From: an uncultured Ureaplasma sp.
GTDB taxonomy: Bacteria; Bacillota_I; Bacilli_A; Mycoplasmatales; Mycoplasmoidaceae
Assembly (NCBI GenBank): GCA_902800015.1
Contig: CADCCU010000002.1
Coordinates: forward strand, 1 to 64,000
Reading direction: 5' to 3'
DNA: 64,000 nt
Part shown: positions 31,714 to 44,300 of the stretch, piece after piece
Layout of the letters: every line of letters starts with the position of its first letter
How positions within the stretch are numbered: position 1 is the first letter of the stretch
The notes under the pieces: model-generated
Seen by the model: the letters and a program-made list of their open reading frames with translations, nothing else
Databases searched by the model: none
What the model was told of the DNA's origin: nothing
Made by a program: the position numbers and the translations under genes

Positions 31714-33864
31714 ATGGCAGAAAAAAATACAAATACCCCTGAAAATAATAAAGATGAAAAAAGTTCATCTAGAAGTTCAAATTTTAAATCATCTTGAAAA
31801 TGATTAAAATGAATTATAATTTGTTTAACTTTTGGTGGTATCATTACTTTAATTTGATATTTTTCTACAAACCATTACACTATGGTTAGAAATATACAAA
31901 ATGTAAGCATTACTGAAAACAGTAATCAACAAAAAATTGAAATTACTACTACTGAAGGTAGAACGTATAGTGCTCAATCAGCAAACATCAACAATTTGAT
32001 TTATGCTGAATACTATGTATCAGGTGGTAATAAAATATCTTACCGATTCTTTGTTAATAGCACCAATGCTGGTAAGTTATCAATTGCATTAACTGATTAT
32101 TCACAAAGTGAGTATATTGAAATTGGTACTGAAAAATATTTTGCTATCGTTCATAATGTTGATTTAGGTGGTTACCCAATTTTCTATGCAATAACTAAAG
32201 ATGCCTACTATAACTCAACTGATGGTAAAACATGGACTAAAGCTGTAGGTGATAATTTAACATTAGATCTTGCATTTAACAATGTGATAACAAATGCAAC
32301 TATTCCAAGTTCATCAAATATTGGTTACATCTTATTACAACTTCTTCCTACAGTTATCATCGTAGGTTTATTTATATGGTACTTCTCTAAAATGTCAAAA
32401 TTGCAGGGTGGTGGTGAAGAATCAATTTGATCAGTCGGTAAATCACAAGCTAAGCTTGCAAAAAGTAAATACAAATTTTCAGATGTTGCTGGATTAAAAG
32501 AAGAAAAAGATGAATTAATTGAAATTGTTGATTATTTAAAAAATCCAAATAAATATGCAGCAATGGGTGCAAGAGCACCTAAAGGTGTGATCTTATATGG
32601 TCCTCCTGGAACAGGTAAAACATTATTAGCTAAAGCTGTTGCTGGTGAAGCTAAGGTCCCATTTTACCAAGTAAGTGGTTCCTCTTTTGAAGATATGTTG
32701 GTTGGTGTTGGAGCTAAACGTGTAAGAGATTTATTTAATAACGCTAAGAAAACTGCACCATCAATTATTTTTATTGATGAATTTGACTCAGTTGCTGCTA
32801 AACGTGGCCGTAATGATATTGCGGGTTCAAGTGCTGGTATTGCAGACCAAACAATTAACCAATTATTGGCAGAAATGGATGGATTTGATACAAAATCAGG
32901 AATCGTTATTATTGCCGCAACAAACCGTTTAGATGTTTTAGATAATGCAATTCTCCGTCCAGGTAGATTTGATCGTCACATTCAAGTTAACTTACCTGAT
33001 ATTAAAGAACGTGAATTAATCTTAGAAATTCATGCTAAAAATAAAAATATCTCTTCAAAAGTTAATTTAAATGATATAGCTCGTAGAACTCCAGGATTTA
33101 GTGGTGCCCAACTTGAAAATGTTTTGAATGAAGCTACTTTATTAGCTGTAAGAAATAATAAAATGGCAGTTGGAATGAAAGAAATTGATGAGGCAATTGA
33201 TCGTGTAATTGCTGGACCAGCAAAACATTCAAGAGTAATTACTGAAGCCGAAAAGAAACAAATAGCTTATCATGAAGCGGGTCATGCACTTGTTGGATTA
33301 AATATGCCTGGAAGTGATGTTGTTGAAAAAATTACTATTATTCCTCGTGGTCAAGCTGCTGGATATACTTTATCTACTCCTGAAAAACAAGAAATTTCAA
33401 TTCAAAAGAAATCAGATCTATTGTCAATTATTACAAGCACATTAGCAGGTAGAGCTGCTGAAGAAATAATTTATGGTAAAGAAAATATCTCTACTGGAGC
33501 TGCTAATGACTTATACAAAGTAACTAAAATTACTAAAGCAATGGTTACACAGTTAGGTATGACAGACTTAGGAATGACACAATTTGTTCCTAGTGAAGGA
33601 ATAATTAACCCATATTCAAATCAATATTCTGAACAAACTGCTCAAAAAATTGATCTTGAAGTTGAAAAAATTATTCAAAAACAATATAACAAAGCTAAAC
33701 AAATTATCGAAAAAAATCGCAAAGAATTAGACTTAATAGTCGATTCATTACTTGTATTAGAAACTATTGTTAAATCACAAATTGATTACATTCATAAAAA
33801 CAAAAAACTTCCTATAGAAGTTATTGAAAAGAAAAACAGTTTTAACAAAGAAGTAAAAAATTAA
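31714..33864 (+). CDS. ftsH: ATP-dependent zinc metalloprotease FtsH
   Basis: Membrane-anchored AAA protease, 716 residues, that degrades misfolded membrane and cytosolic proteins. A first helix (about residues 30-52, WLKWIIICLTFGGIITLIW) and a second helix (about 205-226, LLQLLPTVIIVGLFIWYF) flank an external domain. The AAA core has GPPGTGKTLLAKA (Walker A), IIFIDEFDSVAAKR (Walker B) and RPGRFDRHI (SRH). The zinc site is YHEAGHALVG. Three TGA codons in the N-terminal part are Trp. It is the second gene after hpt; a stop-free, full-length frame is present. Confidence 0.97.
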
Positions 33865-33929
33865 ATTAACTGTAATATTATTGTGTAAAAATTATAAAGA
33901 TGTTTTTTAGTTGAATTTTACTTCACTAA

Positions 33930-34631
33930 TTAATAAATCTTATTAATTAATGTTTCTAAAATAATCGAGTTTTTCGATCATGGTTTATGTTTAATAAAAT
34001 TAATTTGTTGGTTAAAAGATTCATTAAAATAGAATAGTTGTTCAATTTGATATTGTGTTTTTAATGAACTATAAAGTTGGAGACACTTTTTGTCAAATCC
34101 ATCATAGTTTGATATAGCAAATGGATATTTAAAAATATTAATGTTGTAATGATTTATAAAATCGCGTGAATTATTTGATATTTCAAACTTTGTATTTTTA
34201 GTGTATTCCAAAAAATTAATTAAAGTAATTTTTTTATTCTTAATGAAGAAGTCGTCTAATTTAGATCATTGATTCTTATAGTCAACAACAATATAGTCGT
34301 ATTCATTTTCAATTAGTTTTAATTGCCTTTTTAATAATCTTAAAACCTCATCAATATCATTAACTTTTACATTTTGATTTGTATCTGTACCAAACATTAA
34401 AATATCTAAGTCTTTTTGATATTGATAAAATTTAAATGTAGCTATCGATTTTACACCTTTGTTAATGTCAATATTAGTTTTAATTTTATTAAAATATTTT
34501 GGTGATAAAATAGTACTGAACATCAAAACTTTTTGATGTTTATTAACTAAACCTGTAGCAAAGTTAATAGCAAAATAGCTCTGTGCTTGAGTTGCTTTTG
34601 GATTATGATTTAAAATAATAATAGTTTCCAT
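33930..34631 (-). CDS. ParA-like protein without a Walker A motif
   Basis: A 233-residue protein at the place where many bacteria have parA/soj, directly downstream of rsmG (gidB). The N-terminus aligns in outline with ParA: METIIILNHNPKATQAQSYF followed by AINFATGLVNKHQKVLMFST, but the KGGVGKTT P-loop is replaced by NPKATQAQS. YDYIVVDYKNQW occupies the position of the ParA Walker B-type strand. No nucleotide-binding lysine is present, so ATP-driven partitioning is unlikely. The remaining 110 residues are not recognisable. The stop at 33930 ends the mnmG-rsmG cluster. Alternative: an unrelated protein that has converged on this outline. Confidence 0.55.
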
Positions 34632-34634
34632 ACT

Positions 34635-35327
34635 TTAGCCGATAATTTGCTTTCAACTTCTTGGGTATTTATGATTTGTCTTTTTTTGTTTTTTAAAGAC
34701 AAATACATGATGTAGAATATCACGAACACTAAAATCATATTCATTTGTTAATAACAAATTTAGGTTTTTGATCATGGTTTGAGCAGCAATTAATTCTTGG
34801 GCATATTTTTTTGATTTAGGTTCAATAATTAAACCATTAACTTTTGCATATGGTGCACTGATTTCTAATAAAATTTTTAATTCGGCAACAGCACGGGAAG
34901 TAATTAAATCAAATGATTCATATTCGTGCTCATTAATATCTTCTGCTCGTTTATTAATGATAGTGACATTGTTTAAATGCAATCTGTCAACTAATTCATT
35001 TAAGAATTTAACTTTTTTAGCTGTAGCTTCAATGATCGTTAAATGGATATGCTTAAATAATAGTTTGATAATAATTCCTGGGATACCACTACCTGAGCCA
35101 ATATCAAGAACGTTATTAATTTCATCAAAATCAATTTCTTTGTAATCAATAATGGAATCAAAGAAATATTTTTCATAAATAACTTCTTCATCAGCAAGAT
35201 TAGTTAGATTGAATAATTTATTTTGTGATTGAACAAAATCTTTATATACCTCAATTTGATTAAAAAAATCATTGGGTATATTTTTAAAGTTTTTTTGGAT
35301 TAATTGTTTAAATTCGGTTTTGTTCAT
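34635..35327 (-). CDS. rsmG: 16S rRNA (guanine-N7) methyltransferase RsmG
   Basis: Methylates G527 (E. coli numbering) of 16S rRNA. The 230-residue protein carries the SAM-binding VLDIGSGSGIPGI, then LTIIEATAKKVKFLNEL and FDLITSRAVAELK typical of GidB. The ATG is 1 base beyond the mnmG stop and the gene is followed by the ParA-like frame. This mnmG-rsmG-parA order copies the classic gidA-gidB-parA neighbourhood. Confidence 0.94.
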
Positions 35328-35328
35328 C

Positions 35329-37161
35329 TTATTTTCTATTTGTTTCTACATAGTATTTAATGATCATTAGATCATTAATACTTATGCCAGGGATTCTTGA
35401 AGCTTGTTGTAAAGTTAATGGTTTAATCTTGTTTAATTTCTCACGGGCTTCAAGTGGAAGATTCTTAATCTTATTGTAATCATTAATATGATCAATTTTT
35501 AATAACATTTGTTTATTAAATTTAGCTAGTGTTTTTTCTTCGTTTTTAATATAACCATAGTATTTAACTTGGATTTCAATCTTCATTTTAACTTCATCAT
35601 CTAGTTTTGCATAAATACTGTTGGTTAAAACATCATCAATTTTGATTTGTGGTTGTTTTAATAAATCATAGAGATTATGACTGTGGTATTTTGCGGATAA
35701 ACCTCTAATCTTTTTTAATGATGTAGTTTTTAAATAAGCAATTGCTTGTTTAATAGTTTCACTATTCTTTATGTATTTGTTGTATCTTGCTTTGGAATTT
35801 AGTCCAACTTGATAACCAATCTTTAATAATCGGTCATCAGCATTATCGTTTCTTAAATATAATCGATGTTCGGCTCGGGAAGTTAATAATCGGTATGGAT
35901 CTTTAACTCCTTTGGTGACAAGATCATCAATCATTACACCAATATATGCATCACTACGAGAAAGAATTATTTGTTTTTTATTTTCAATATTTAATGTTGC
36001 ATTAATTCCAGCGATGATTCCTTGTCCTGCTGCTTCTTCATAACCGCTAGTACCATTAATTTGTCCAGCAAAATATAAATTTTTAATTAGTTTGGATTCT
36101 AAAGTCGGTCATAGTTGAGTTGGATCAATAGCATCGTATTCAATTGCATAAGCATATTGGATAATCTTACAGTTTTCTAAACCAACAATTGTGTGAACAA
36201 ATTGTTCTTGAACTTCTTTTGGTAAAGAAGTTGATAAACCTTGTAAGTAATACAAATTACTATTTAATGATACAGGCTCAATAAATGTTTGGTGTCTTGG
36301 TTTATCTTTAAATCGAACTAACTTATCTTCAATACTTGGACAATATCTTGGTCCAACTCCTGATATTTGACCAGAATACATTGCTGATAAAGATAGATTA
36401 TCAAGAATAATCTTATGGGTTTTCGCATTCGTATAAGTTAGATAACAAGGAATTTGTTTACTATATGGGCGGAATTGTTTACCATAGAAGTTGAAATGTA
36501 ATTTTGCATTAGTACCTTTTTGTATTTCCATCTTATTAAAATCAATACTATTTTTATCAACTCTTGGTGGAGTGCCTGTTTTAAGTCTTAGTAGACTAAA
36601 ACCTAAATCCTTTAAGTTATTAGACAAATTATTTGATCTTGGAAATCCTAAAGGTCCTGATGCTTTTTTAACTTTACCCATATGCGTAATAGAGTTCATA
36701 TAAGTGCCTGTAGTTAAAATAACTGCTTTAGCTTTAAAAATACCTTTAGGAGTATTAATACCTTTAACAGTATTATTTTCAACTACTAGTTCATTAACTT
36801 CAATGCAGTTTAAATCAATGTATTTATGTTTTTTGATTTCTTCTAGGAAGTATTGATGATATACTTCCTTATCAATTTGAGCACGGTATGCCCAAACACC
36901 AGGACCTTTCGAACTATTTAACAGTTTCATTTGTAAAGCACAGTGGTCAGTGGCAATACCTTGCATTCCACCTAGTGCATCAATTTCACGGGTAACAATT
37001 CCTTTAGCAGGTCCACCTATAGAAGGATTGCATGGAGCTTGACCAACTGAATCTTCAATTAAAGTAAATAAACCAACTTTATATTTTTTATTAGCAGCAG
37101 CAAATGCAGCTTCAAGTCCTGCATGTCCAGCACCAACAACAATAACATCATAGTTTTTCAT
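35329..37161 (-). CDS. mnmG: tRNA uridine-5-carboxymethylaminomethyl synthesis enzyme MnmG
   Basis: With MnmE it modifies U34 of several tRNAs. The 610-residue FAD protein begins MKNYDVIVVGAGHAGLEAAF (Rossmann motif), with PCNPSIGGPAKGIVTREIDA, RLKTGTPPRV and TSRAEHRLYLRNDNADDRL. The ATG at 37161 lies 2 bases after the pepP stop and gives the standard N-terminus; an in-frame ATG 45 bases upstream would overlap pepP. TGA Trp codons occur. mnmE is not in this window. Confidence 0.95.
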
Positions 37162-37163
37162 AA

Positions 37164-38255
37164 TTAAATAAAGTCCTTTGGTGCTTTGGCTGTTAAATTG
37201 ATACATCCTTTGTTGGTAACAACAACTGTATCTTCAATTCTTATTCCAGCTAAATTAATATCATATACTCCAGGTTCAATGGTAACAACTGCATTTGCTG
37301 GAATAGTTTGTTCATAATTAGGTGCACAATTTGGTAGTTCATGGATGTTGATCCCTACACCATGACCTAAAGCATGAGTAAATAGTTTACCTCATTTCTT
37401 ATTTTTAGCAATATAGTCACGGCATATTTTATGAATTTGATTGCCTGCAACTCCGGCATGAATTGATTTAATTCCTAGTTGGTTAGCATCATATACTAAT
37501 TGGTACATAGAAAGTAAATCTTTACTTGGTTTTTTATTTCCAACGAAAAATGTCCGTGTAATATCTGAACAATATCCTTGGTATATACAACCAATATCAA
37601 TTAGAACTAATTGGTTGTTCTTTAAAATTGATTTGCCTGGAGCATGGTGGGGGTTAGCACTGTTTTTACCAAAACAAACTATTGGACTAAATGATACACC
37701 ACTAGCTGGTGAATCTAAAATTAATTTTTCAATATATTTTGCAGTTTGGATTTCGCTAACACCTGGTTTTAGTCATTTTCTTGTTTGGTTCATGACATTA
37801 ACAATAATATCAGCAGATTTCTTTAATAGTTTAATTTCTTCATCAGTTTTAATGATTCTTAAAAAATCTGTATCAATACTGTTGATGTTTTTAATTTTTA
37901 GTTCTTCAACAATCTGCTGATATTGTTTTAATGTTAAATAATCAGATTCAAGAATTAAAGAACTAATCTTTAATTCTTTGATTAATAAACTTAATCGTTT
38001 TAAATTAGATAAGTCATTACTAGCGACTAATTTGATACCTTGTGGTAAAAATTGTGATTTGCAATAATTGTAATAACGGTTGTCAACAATAAAGTAAGTA
38101 AACTTCTTAGTGATTAAACATAATCCTGCTGATGTTTTAATATTAGTGATTCAAAATCGATTGGTATCACTGACAAATAAAATTGCATCAGTATTTAATA
38201 ACTTTAATGTGTTAGCCACATATTGATATTTAATCTGATAAGAGGTTTGCAACAT
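37164..38255 (-). CDS. pepP: Xaa-Pro aminopeptidase (M24 family)
   Basis: Releases N-terminal residues next to proline from peptides; a cytoplasmic metalloenzyme. The 363-residue protein has a creatinase-like N-domain and the M24 catalytic domain. Metal ligands are in LVLIDIGCIYQGYCSDITRTF (two Asp), THALGHGVG (His), TIEPGVY (Glu) and GIRIEDTVVV (Glu). The C-terminus ends TAKAPKDFI. Start ATG 38255 is 1 base after the rpmG stop. It could be called pepQ-like; M24B is certain, the exact substrate preference is not. Confidence 0.88.
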
Positions 38256-38256
38256 C

Positions 38257-38418
38257 TTATTTAGCTTTAGTTTCTTTGTGAATTGTGGTTTTACGACAAT
38301 ATTTACAATATTTTTTTTGTTGTAGTTTTTCAGGTGTTGTCTTTGGGTTTCTTCTAGTTAAGTAGTTAATGTGTTTACATTCACTACATTCTAATCGTAC
38401 ATTTTTCTTATCTGCCAT
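38257..38418 (-). CDS. rpmG: 50S ribosomal protein L33
   Basis: L33 (53 residues), a small zinc-binding protein of the large subunit. MADKKNVRLECSECKHINYL and CKYCRKTTIHKETKAK hold two CxxC pairs, so this is the zinc-binding form. It opens the run rpmG-pepP-mnmG-rsmG, with a minus-strand TATAAT near 38451-38456. Confidence 0.95.
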   Translation of the reverse strand: MADKKNVRLECSECKHINYLTRRNPKTTPEKLQQKKYCKYCRKTTIHKETKAK

Positions 38419-38478
38419 AATCTATAGATGTCCTTTATAAAAGTATGTATATTATATTAATTAATTTAAATTCTGAGG

Positions 38479-38484
38479 TATAAT
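38479..38484 (+). promoter_or_regulatory. -10 box for intergenic RNA candidate
   Basis: TATAAT on the plus strand, upstream of a G-initiated structured segment. A separate TATAAT with TTGTAA at -35 occurs further down (about 38611-38630), suited to the lipase-like gene. Confidence 0.5.
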
Positions 38485-38490
38485 ATCTTT

Positions 38491-38610
38491 GTAGGGTGCA
38501 AGCTTTACTGGCTACCCAAGCCAATTAGTTTAACTAATTCGAATTGGGCTTTTAAATTAAAAAGCTCTGTGGTCTTCCTGAACCCGCTGTAAAGCTATCT
38601 AATCAGGGAT
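38491..38610 (+). ncRNA. Candidate structured RNA of unknown class
   Basis: The 233-base gap between rpmG and the lipase-like gene contains a segment rich in pairable elements. AGCTTTAC (38501-38508) is complementary to GTAAAGCT (38589-38596). GGGT (38494-38497) pairs with ACCC (38513-38516), which puts AGCTTTAC in a loop and makes a pseudoknot possible. An internal hairpin AAGCCAATT/AATTGGGCTT with an inner AATTAGT/ACTAATT stem follows. I could not match it to SRP RNA, RNase P RNA, tmRNA, 6S or a riboswitch I know. It has its own promoter-like box, so it may be an independent transcript. Confidence 0.4.
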
Positions 38611-38651
38611 TGTAAAATAAATTATAATATAAATATAAGTGGCAGATATTT

Positions 38652-40910
38652 GTGAAAAACATTAAAAACTCAGAACAAAATAAAGGTTGCAAAACCAAGA
38701 AATACAAAAAAACAATAATGGGTTTGTCAATTTCATTTCTTGGATTGCAAAATATTAATCTTTTATGTTTATGTTCTTTACAACAAACATTACAAACATC
38801 TTCAATTCCAACCATTGGAATTACCAAGAATAATCAAAATGAATCAATTACAACAATTAACATTGTTGCACATACTTTAGGTAAGGCTTCAAACATTTTC
38901 AATCTATTGTACAATGGTGAAAAAGTTACTAACTTTAAAGATGTTAAATGTGAGTATATTGGCGATCCTGAATTAGCTAACAAAATAATACTTGACACAG
39001 ATTTTAGTATTAAATGGAAAGATACAATTGAAGTTGGAAAATATAATGCTAAATGAAGAATTACATATAAGGATAAAAAAATAGAAACTCCTCAAATTGT
39101 ACTTAATTGCTTATCTAAAACTGATTATGAACAAGGCAAAATTCCATCAGAATATGAAATAAATCCTAAGCAACAAGAGGAACAACTTCCATCAGAAACA
39201 ACAAAAGTATATGACATATCTTCTCGTGGAGCAAAGTTTAAATATTCTGATAGTTTTTTTACAAAACTATCATCGCAATATAATCCCTCATTAGCTGTTG
39301 CTTCATATGGTCTCATTAATTGTGCAGGAAACTATGAAAGTGTTCGAATTGAAGATAGTGATAAATGGATAAAAGATTTAATGTTGAACCAATTCAAGTT
39401 TCAAAATTATGAACAGATTGGTTATAGAAAAGCATTAACAAGCAAATCAATTGGTGCAACAATTGCATCGAAAGAAATATATTTAAAATCTGAAAAGTCA
39501 ACTTTACTTTGTTTACCTATAAGAAGCTTCAGTTATAACAATGAATGAACTGATAACATGTTTGTTGGTGATGGTACATCTAATGATACAAGAACTATAA
39601 CTTCATCATTTGATTCAAAGCAATATACATTCGCAAATAAATATCAAAACCATGCTGGTTTCTGCTTATCTGCAATGGTTGTATTAAATTTTTTAAGACA
39701 ATATATTGAAAAATACAATATTACTGGAAAAATTAAATTATGAATTGTAGGTTATTCTAGAGGTGGTGCAGTTGCTAATGTTGCTGCAGCTTTATTGGAT
39801 AGAGCTATAAATGAGAAAAATTTAAAAGAATATTTAGGTAAAAATATTAAATGTGAAATTTCTCATGATGATATTTATGCTTACACCATGGGAACCCCTC
39901 AAGGAGCATATGCAAATCAAAATCCTAGTCCACGTTCAGCAATTTATAACAACATTTTTAATTTAATTAATCCGAATGACGTTGTTACACAAGTTCCATT
40001 AAGACAGTGAGGCTTTACACGTTATGGTATTGATAAATACATGACTACAAAGACTATTGATCCTAACTATGAAATAAATAAAAAGTTATGAAAAAAACAA
40101 ATGAAAAATCCATCTGTAGTTGATAAAATTGACAACTTTTCTATATATAAAGTAAATGGTGATGTTAATAAAGAAGAATTCCTTAATGTTACACCTCAAA
40201 TTGCTTGACATATGCTTGCTTCTGGTATTACTGAAGAAATACCAAGCAGAAAACAATATGCTGATCAACTTCAAGGACATCTTCAAGAAGTCATAAGTAA
40301 ATATGTTTTTGGTCAAAAAGATAAAGCACATCTTATATATGCAATCTTTAATGGATTATTTTTTACTAAACTTATTGATAATGCAAGAGTTGATGCGATG
40401 GTTATATCAATCTTAAGAGGTGGTTATGAAGTAATAAATGATATCCACTCACATGATAATTACTTTTCATATGCAAAAGCAAATGATTTATCATATGTAG
40501 GCAAAAATGATCAAGTACAATTGTTTGATGAATACACATTTTATGATGTATATACTAGAGCATTTGATCAAGTAAGTATGGTTGATACTAATAAAAATTG
40601 TTACTTATTTAAAAATGAACCTAAACCTTCATCAGAAAAAATTAATCAACCATATGGAAATCAAATATCAAGTTGTGTTTTTGATTATGCTATATATCCA
40701 TACTATATTGAAGCAATTATTCCTGCTGGTTATAATATTGACTTTAAAATCAATTTTAATGCTATCCATGTTTGAGCAAACTGGGATGGTTTTGCAAAAA
40801 TAACAACAGTATCATCTAATCCAAATAAAAATGGTAAAGTAATCTTTTATGAAGAACATGGTGTAAATATTTTCCACTCATATCACTCAGGTAACGGACA
40901 TTTAGATTAA
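38652..40910 (+). CDS. Secreted or surface-anchored lipase-like alpha/beta hydrolase
   Basis: A 752-residue protein starting at GTG 38652. A basic segment (KKYKK) precedes a hydrophobic stretch (TIMGLSISFLGLQNINLL) that ends LLCLCS, a possible signal peptide or lipobox. The central part shows KIKLWIVGYSRGGAVANVAA, a nucleophile-elbow GxSxG motif, followed by IYAYTMGTPQGA and a NPNDVVTQVPL loop that could supply the acid; a His lies near the end (YHSGNGHLD). These are the order and spacing of class 3 lipases. Substrate is unknown; lipid scavenging from host membranes is inference. Eight TGA codons or more read as Trp. A promoter (TTGTAA/TATAAT) lies just upstream. Confidence 0.7.
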
Positions 40911-40994
40911 TAAAAATACATTAGATATTGTTACAAACTTTCATTATTTTTCTTATAAATAAATTTATTATTGAAATAATATAATTAATTTAAC

Positions 40995-41330
40995 ATGAAA
41001 AAAATTGAAATTAATGATGAAGTTTATGAGAAATTAGAAAAAGCTTATGCTGATTTTAGAAAAAATCAGGATAAGATACCACCAGCTATTTATAAAAAGT
41101 ATGGTGATAGTTTTGATAGTTTTGTACAACAAATATTATCTGACTATATAGATAATCTACAAAAATCAGTTGAATTTAGCAAATCTTTTGGTGATATGTT
41201 TAAAGGTTTAGATATGTCTAAACTAAAAGAAGAATTATCTTCTTTATCATCACTTTTCTCTGGTGAAAAACAAAAGGAAGAAGACAAAGAAGAAGAGAAA
41301 AGTAGTGATCCTAGCAAGACTAAGAATTAA
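40995..41330 (+). CDS. Small charged protein of unknown function
   Basis: A 111-residue soluble protein. The N-terminal MKKIEINDEVYEKLEKAYAD and the region FDSFVQQILSDYIDN suggest amphipathic helices, and the C-terminus is a run of Glu, Lys and Ser (KEEDKEEEKSS). The N-terminal IEINDEVYEKLEK pattern resembles the start of small ribbon-helix-helix or antitoxin-like proteins, but no partner toxin is adjacent. It converges with hsdR; the two stop codons overlap by 4 bases. Function not assigned. Confidence 0.6.
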   Translation: MKKIEINDEVYEKLEKAYADFRKNQDKIPPAIYKKYGDSFDSFVQQILSDYIDNLQKSVEFSKSFGDMFKGLDMSKLKEELSSLSSLFSGEKQKEEDKEEEKSSDPSKTKN

Positions 41331-44300
41331 ATACCAAGATATTTTTCAAAGTATTCTTTTAATCTTTTTATAACTTTTTGTCGTGTTTCATAATGTTTAT
41401 TACCACTTTTAAATATTGAAATAGGTGGTAAGATATTCTCAATATGCATACCAGTAGTTTTTAATTCACCATCTTTAAATGAATCATCAATATATTTAAT
41501 TGTTTTGTCTTTATTCAATCTATATTGATTAATGATTTCTAACAACTCATTATATTTACTTTTCGATGTATAGTCCTCTCATGCATTAAAAATATTATCT
41601 GTTTTATTTACAGTTGCAACGAAATTCTCAATAAGTTCTTTTTTACTACGTAATTCAAGACTTGAATCAATAGCTCTGCTTATTTTTAATTCTATTGTTT
41701 CATCTTTTGCGTTATTTTTATGATGAACGCTAACCATTTGTAGAATGGTATCAACACCTACTTCTTCTTGTTTTAATGATTCAATCTCAAAAACAAGATC
41801 ATCATTTATATCAACAGCTTCACCTTCATGCTTTTTTCTTCATTTGTCATAATACTTTAAATATATACTTTGATAATCTTGAAGATCTCTTGCTGATAAA
41901 ATATCATTTTCCTTAAATTCATCAAATGTGAATAGAATAGTTCTTGCTCTAAGTATTGAACTAAATAGATTTACAAAATCCTTTTCTGCTTGTTCTCCTG
42001 ATTTTCATTTATTAAGTGATGATAATGGGTATTCACTCTTAATCTGCTCAACTAAATCTTTATAGCCAAGTATTTGTTTGCCATTAGAATCTATATAACC
42101 AAAGAAATATTCTTTGAAACTTTTTAACACACATATACCCATTGCATTTTTATCACCAAACATTGCAACAGATTCTTCTACTTGTTTTTGTAGCGACCTA
42201 AAGCAAATAATATTACCATATTTTTTTATAGAGTTTAATATTCTATTAGTTCTTGAAAATGCTTGAATAAGTCCATGGTCTCTTAAATTTTTATCAACTC
42301 ATAATGTGTTTAATGTTGTTGCATCAAATCCAGTTAAAAACATATTTACAACAATTAAAATATCTATCTCTCTGTTTTTCATTCTGTATGAAACATCTCG
42401 ATAGTAGTTTTGGAATTTATCACTAGATGTATCAAAGTTAGTTTGGAAAATGTTGTTGTAGTCTTGGATAGCAGCTTCTAAAAAATCTCTTGATGCTTTA
42501 TCTAAGTTTAATGTACTTTCTGAATTTTCTTCTTCAATAATACCATCAACGCCTTCTTCATTTGGAGAATAACTGAAGATGGTTGCTATATTAAGCTTCT
42601 TTAATGGATCAACTTCCATTTGTTTTTTAAATTCTAAATAATATTGTTTAGCGGCATCTATTGATCAAACACAAAATATGGAATTAAAGCCGTTTAATGT
42701 TTTTGATGTATATATTGGTTTAATTTTGTTATTTCTTGCGGAAACAACTTTATTTATATTATCAATTGCATTGTATGAATAAACTTCTTTACCATATGTT
42801 TTTTCTCTGAAGTTATCTAAAATATATTTAACATTATTGCTAATTCTTCTTGGGTCGGATCAAACTTTTTCACGATCAATATCAGACACTTTTTTATCTT
42901 TGATATTTGATTTCATATCAAATGTTTTTAGATATTGAATCTTAAAAGGCAAAACATTGTGATCTTGTATAGCATTAACAATATTGTATGTATGTAATTC
43001 ATCACCAAAGATTTGCTTTGTAGTTTTTAAAATATTTGTGCTATTTTGATTTTTATTTCTGTTCCCTATAGGTGTTCCAGTAAAACCAAACAAGTGATAC
43101 TTTTTAAAGTTTTTAATAATTGCTTTATGCATATCACCAAATTGACTTCTGTGACATTCATCAAAAATTATTACAACATGTTTATTAAAAATAGGATGAG
43201 TTGTATATTTTTTAATAAAACGATCTAGTTTTTGAATTGTTGTAACAATTAATTTCTTATTTTCACTAGAACTATCTAATTGTTGCTTTAATATTCTTGT
43301 TGATGTGTTGCTATTTGCAGCATCTTTTTGGAATTTATCATATTCACACATTGTTTGATAGTCTAAATCTTTTCGATCAACAACAAATATGACTTTATCA
43401 ATGTAATTAAATTTAATAGCTAATTGGGAAACTTTAAATGAAGTTAATGTTTTACCACTACCAGTTGTATGCCAAATATATCCACCAGCCTTAATACTTC
43501 CATATGTTTTATAATTATTTGATATTTCAATACGATTAATAATTCTTTCTGTAGCTGCTATTTGGTATGGGCGCATAACAAGCAATAAATTATTAACTGT
43601 GAAAACACAATATTTAGTTAAAATGTTTAATATTGTATGTTTTGCAAAGAATGTCTTTGTAAAATCAACTAAATCATAAATAACATTATTATTTGCATCT
43701 GTTCAATACGAAGTAAATTCAAAACTATTTGATGTTGATGTTTTTCTATTATTAATATTATTGTTAGATTCTTTTATATGATTGTTTCTTGTAGTATTTG
43801 AATAATATTTAGTTTCAGTTCCATTAGAAATTACAAAAATTTGAATATATTTGAATAGTCCTTTTGAAGCTCAAAAACTATCTCTTTGATATCTTTTAAT
43901 TTGATTAAATGCTTCTTGTAAACTAACTCCTCTTCTTTTTAGCTCAATATGAACTAAAGGAAGACCATTGACTAAAACAGTTACATCATATCTATTTTTG
44001 TATTTACCTTCATTTTCAACATATTGATTTATAACTTGTAACTTATTGTTGTGAATACAACTTTTATCAATAAGTTTGATATTTTTTGTTTGACCATCAT
44101 CACATTTTAATAGTTGAACATAATCTTCTTGAATTTTTCTTGTTTTATCAGCGATTTCTTCATCTTTTCCAACAATATTATTGTTAAAAAATCAATCTCA
44201 TTCATCATCAGAAAATTTATATTTATTTAGTTCTTCTAGTTTAATTCTAAGATTTTTTATAAGATCGTTTTCATTATGAATTGGTAAATATTCATAACAT

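Noticed and set aside
33864-33930. Rho-independent terminator after ftsH
   Set aside because: An imperfect AT-rich inverted repeat is present, but it is too weak and poor in G:C to support a call.
38491-38610. SRP RNA, RNase P RNA, 6S RNA or tmRNA
   Set aside because: The GGAAGCAGC-type SRP loop, RNase P core, tmRNA tRNA-like ends and 6S layout are not present. Left as unassigned.
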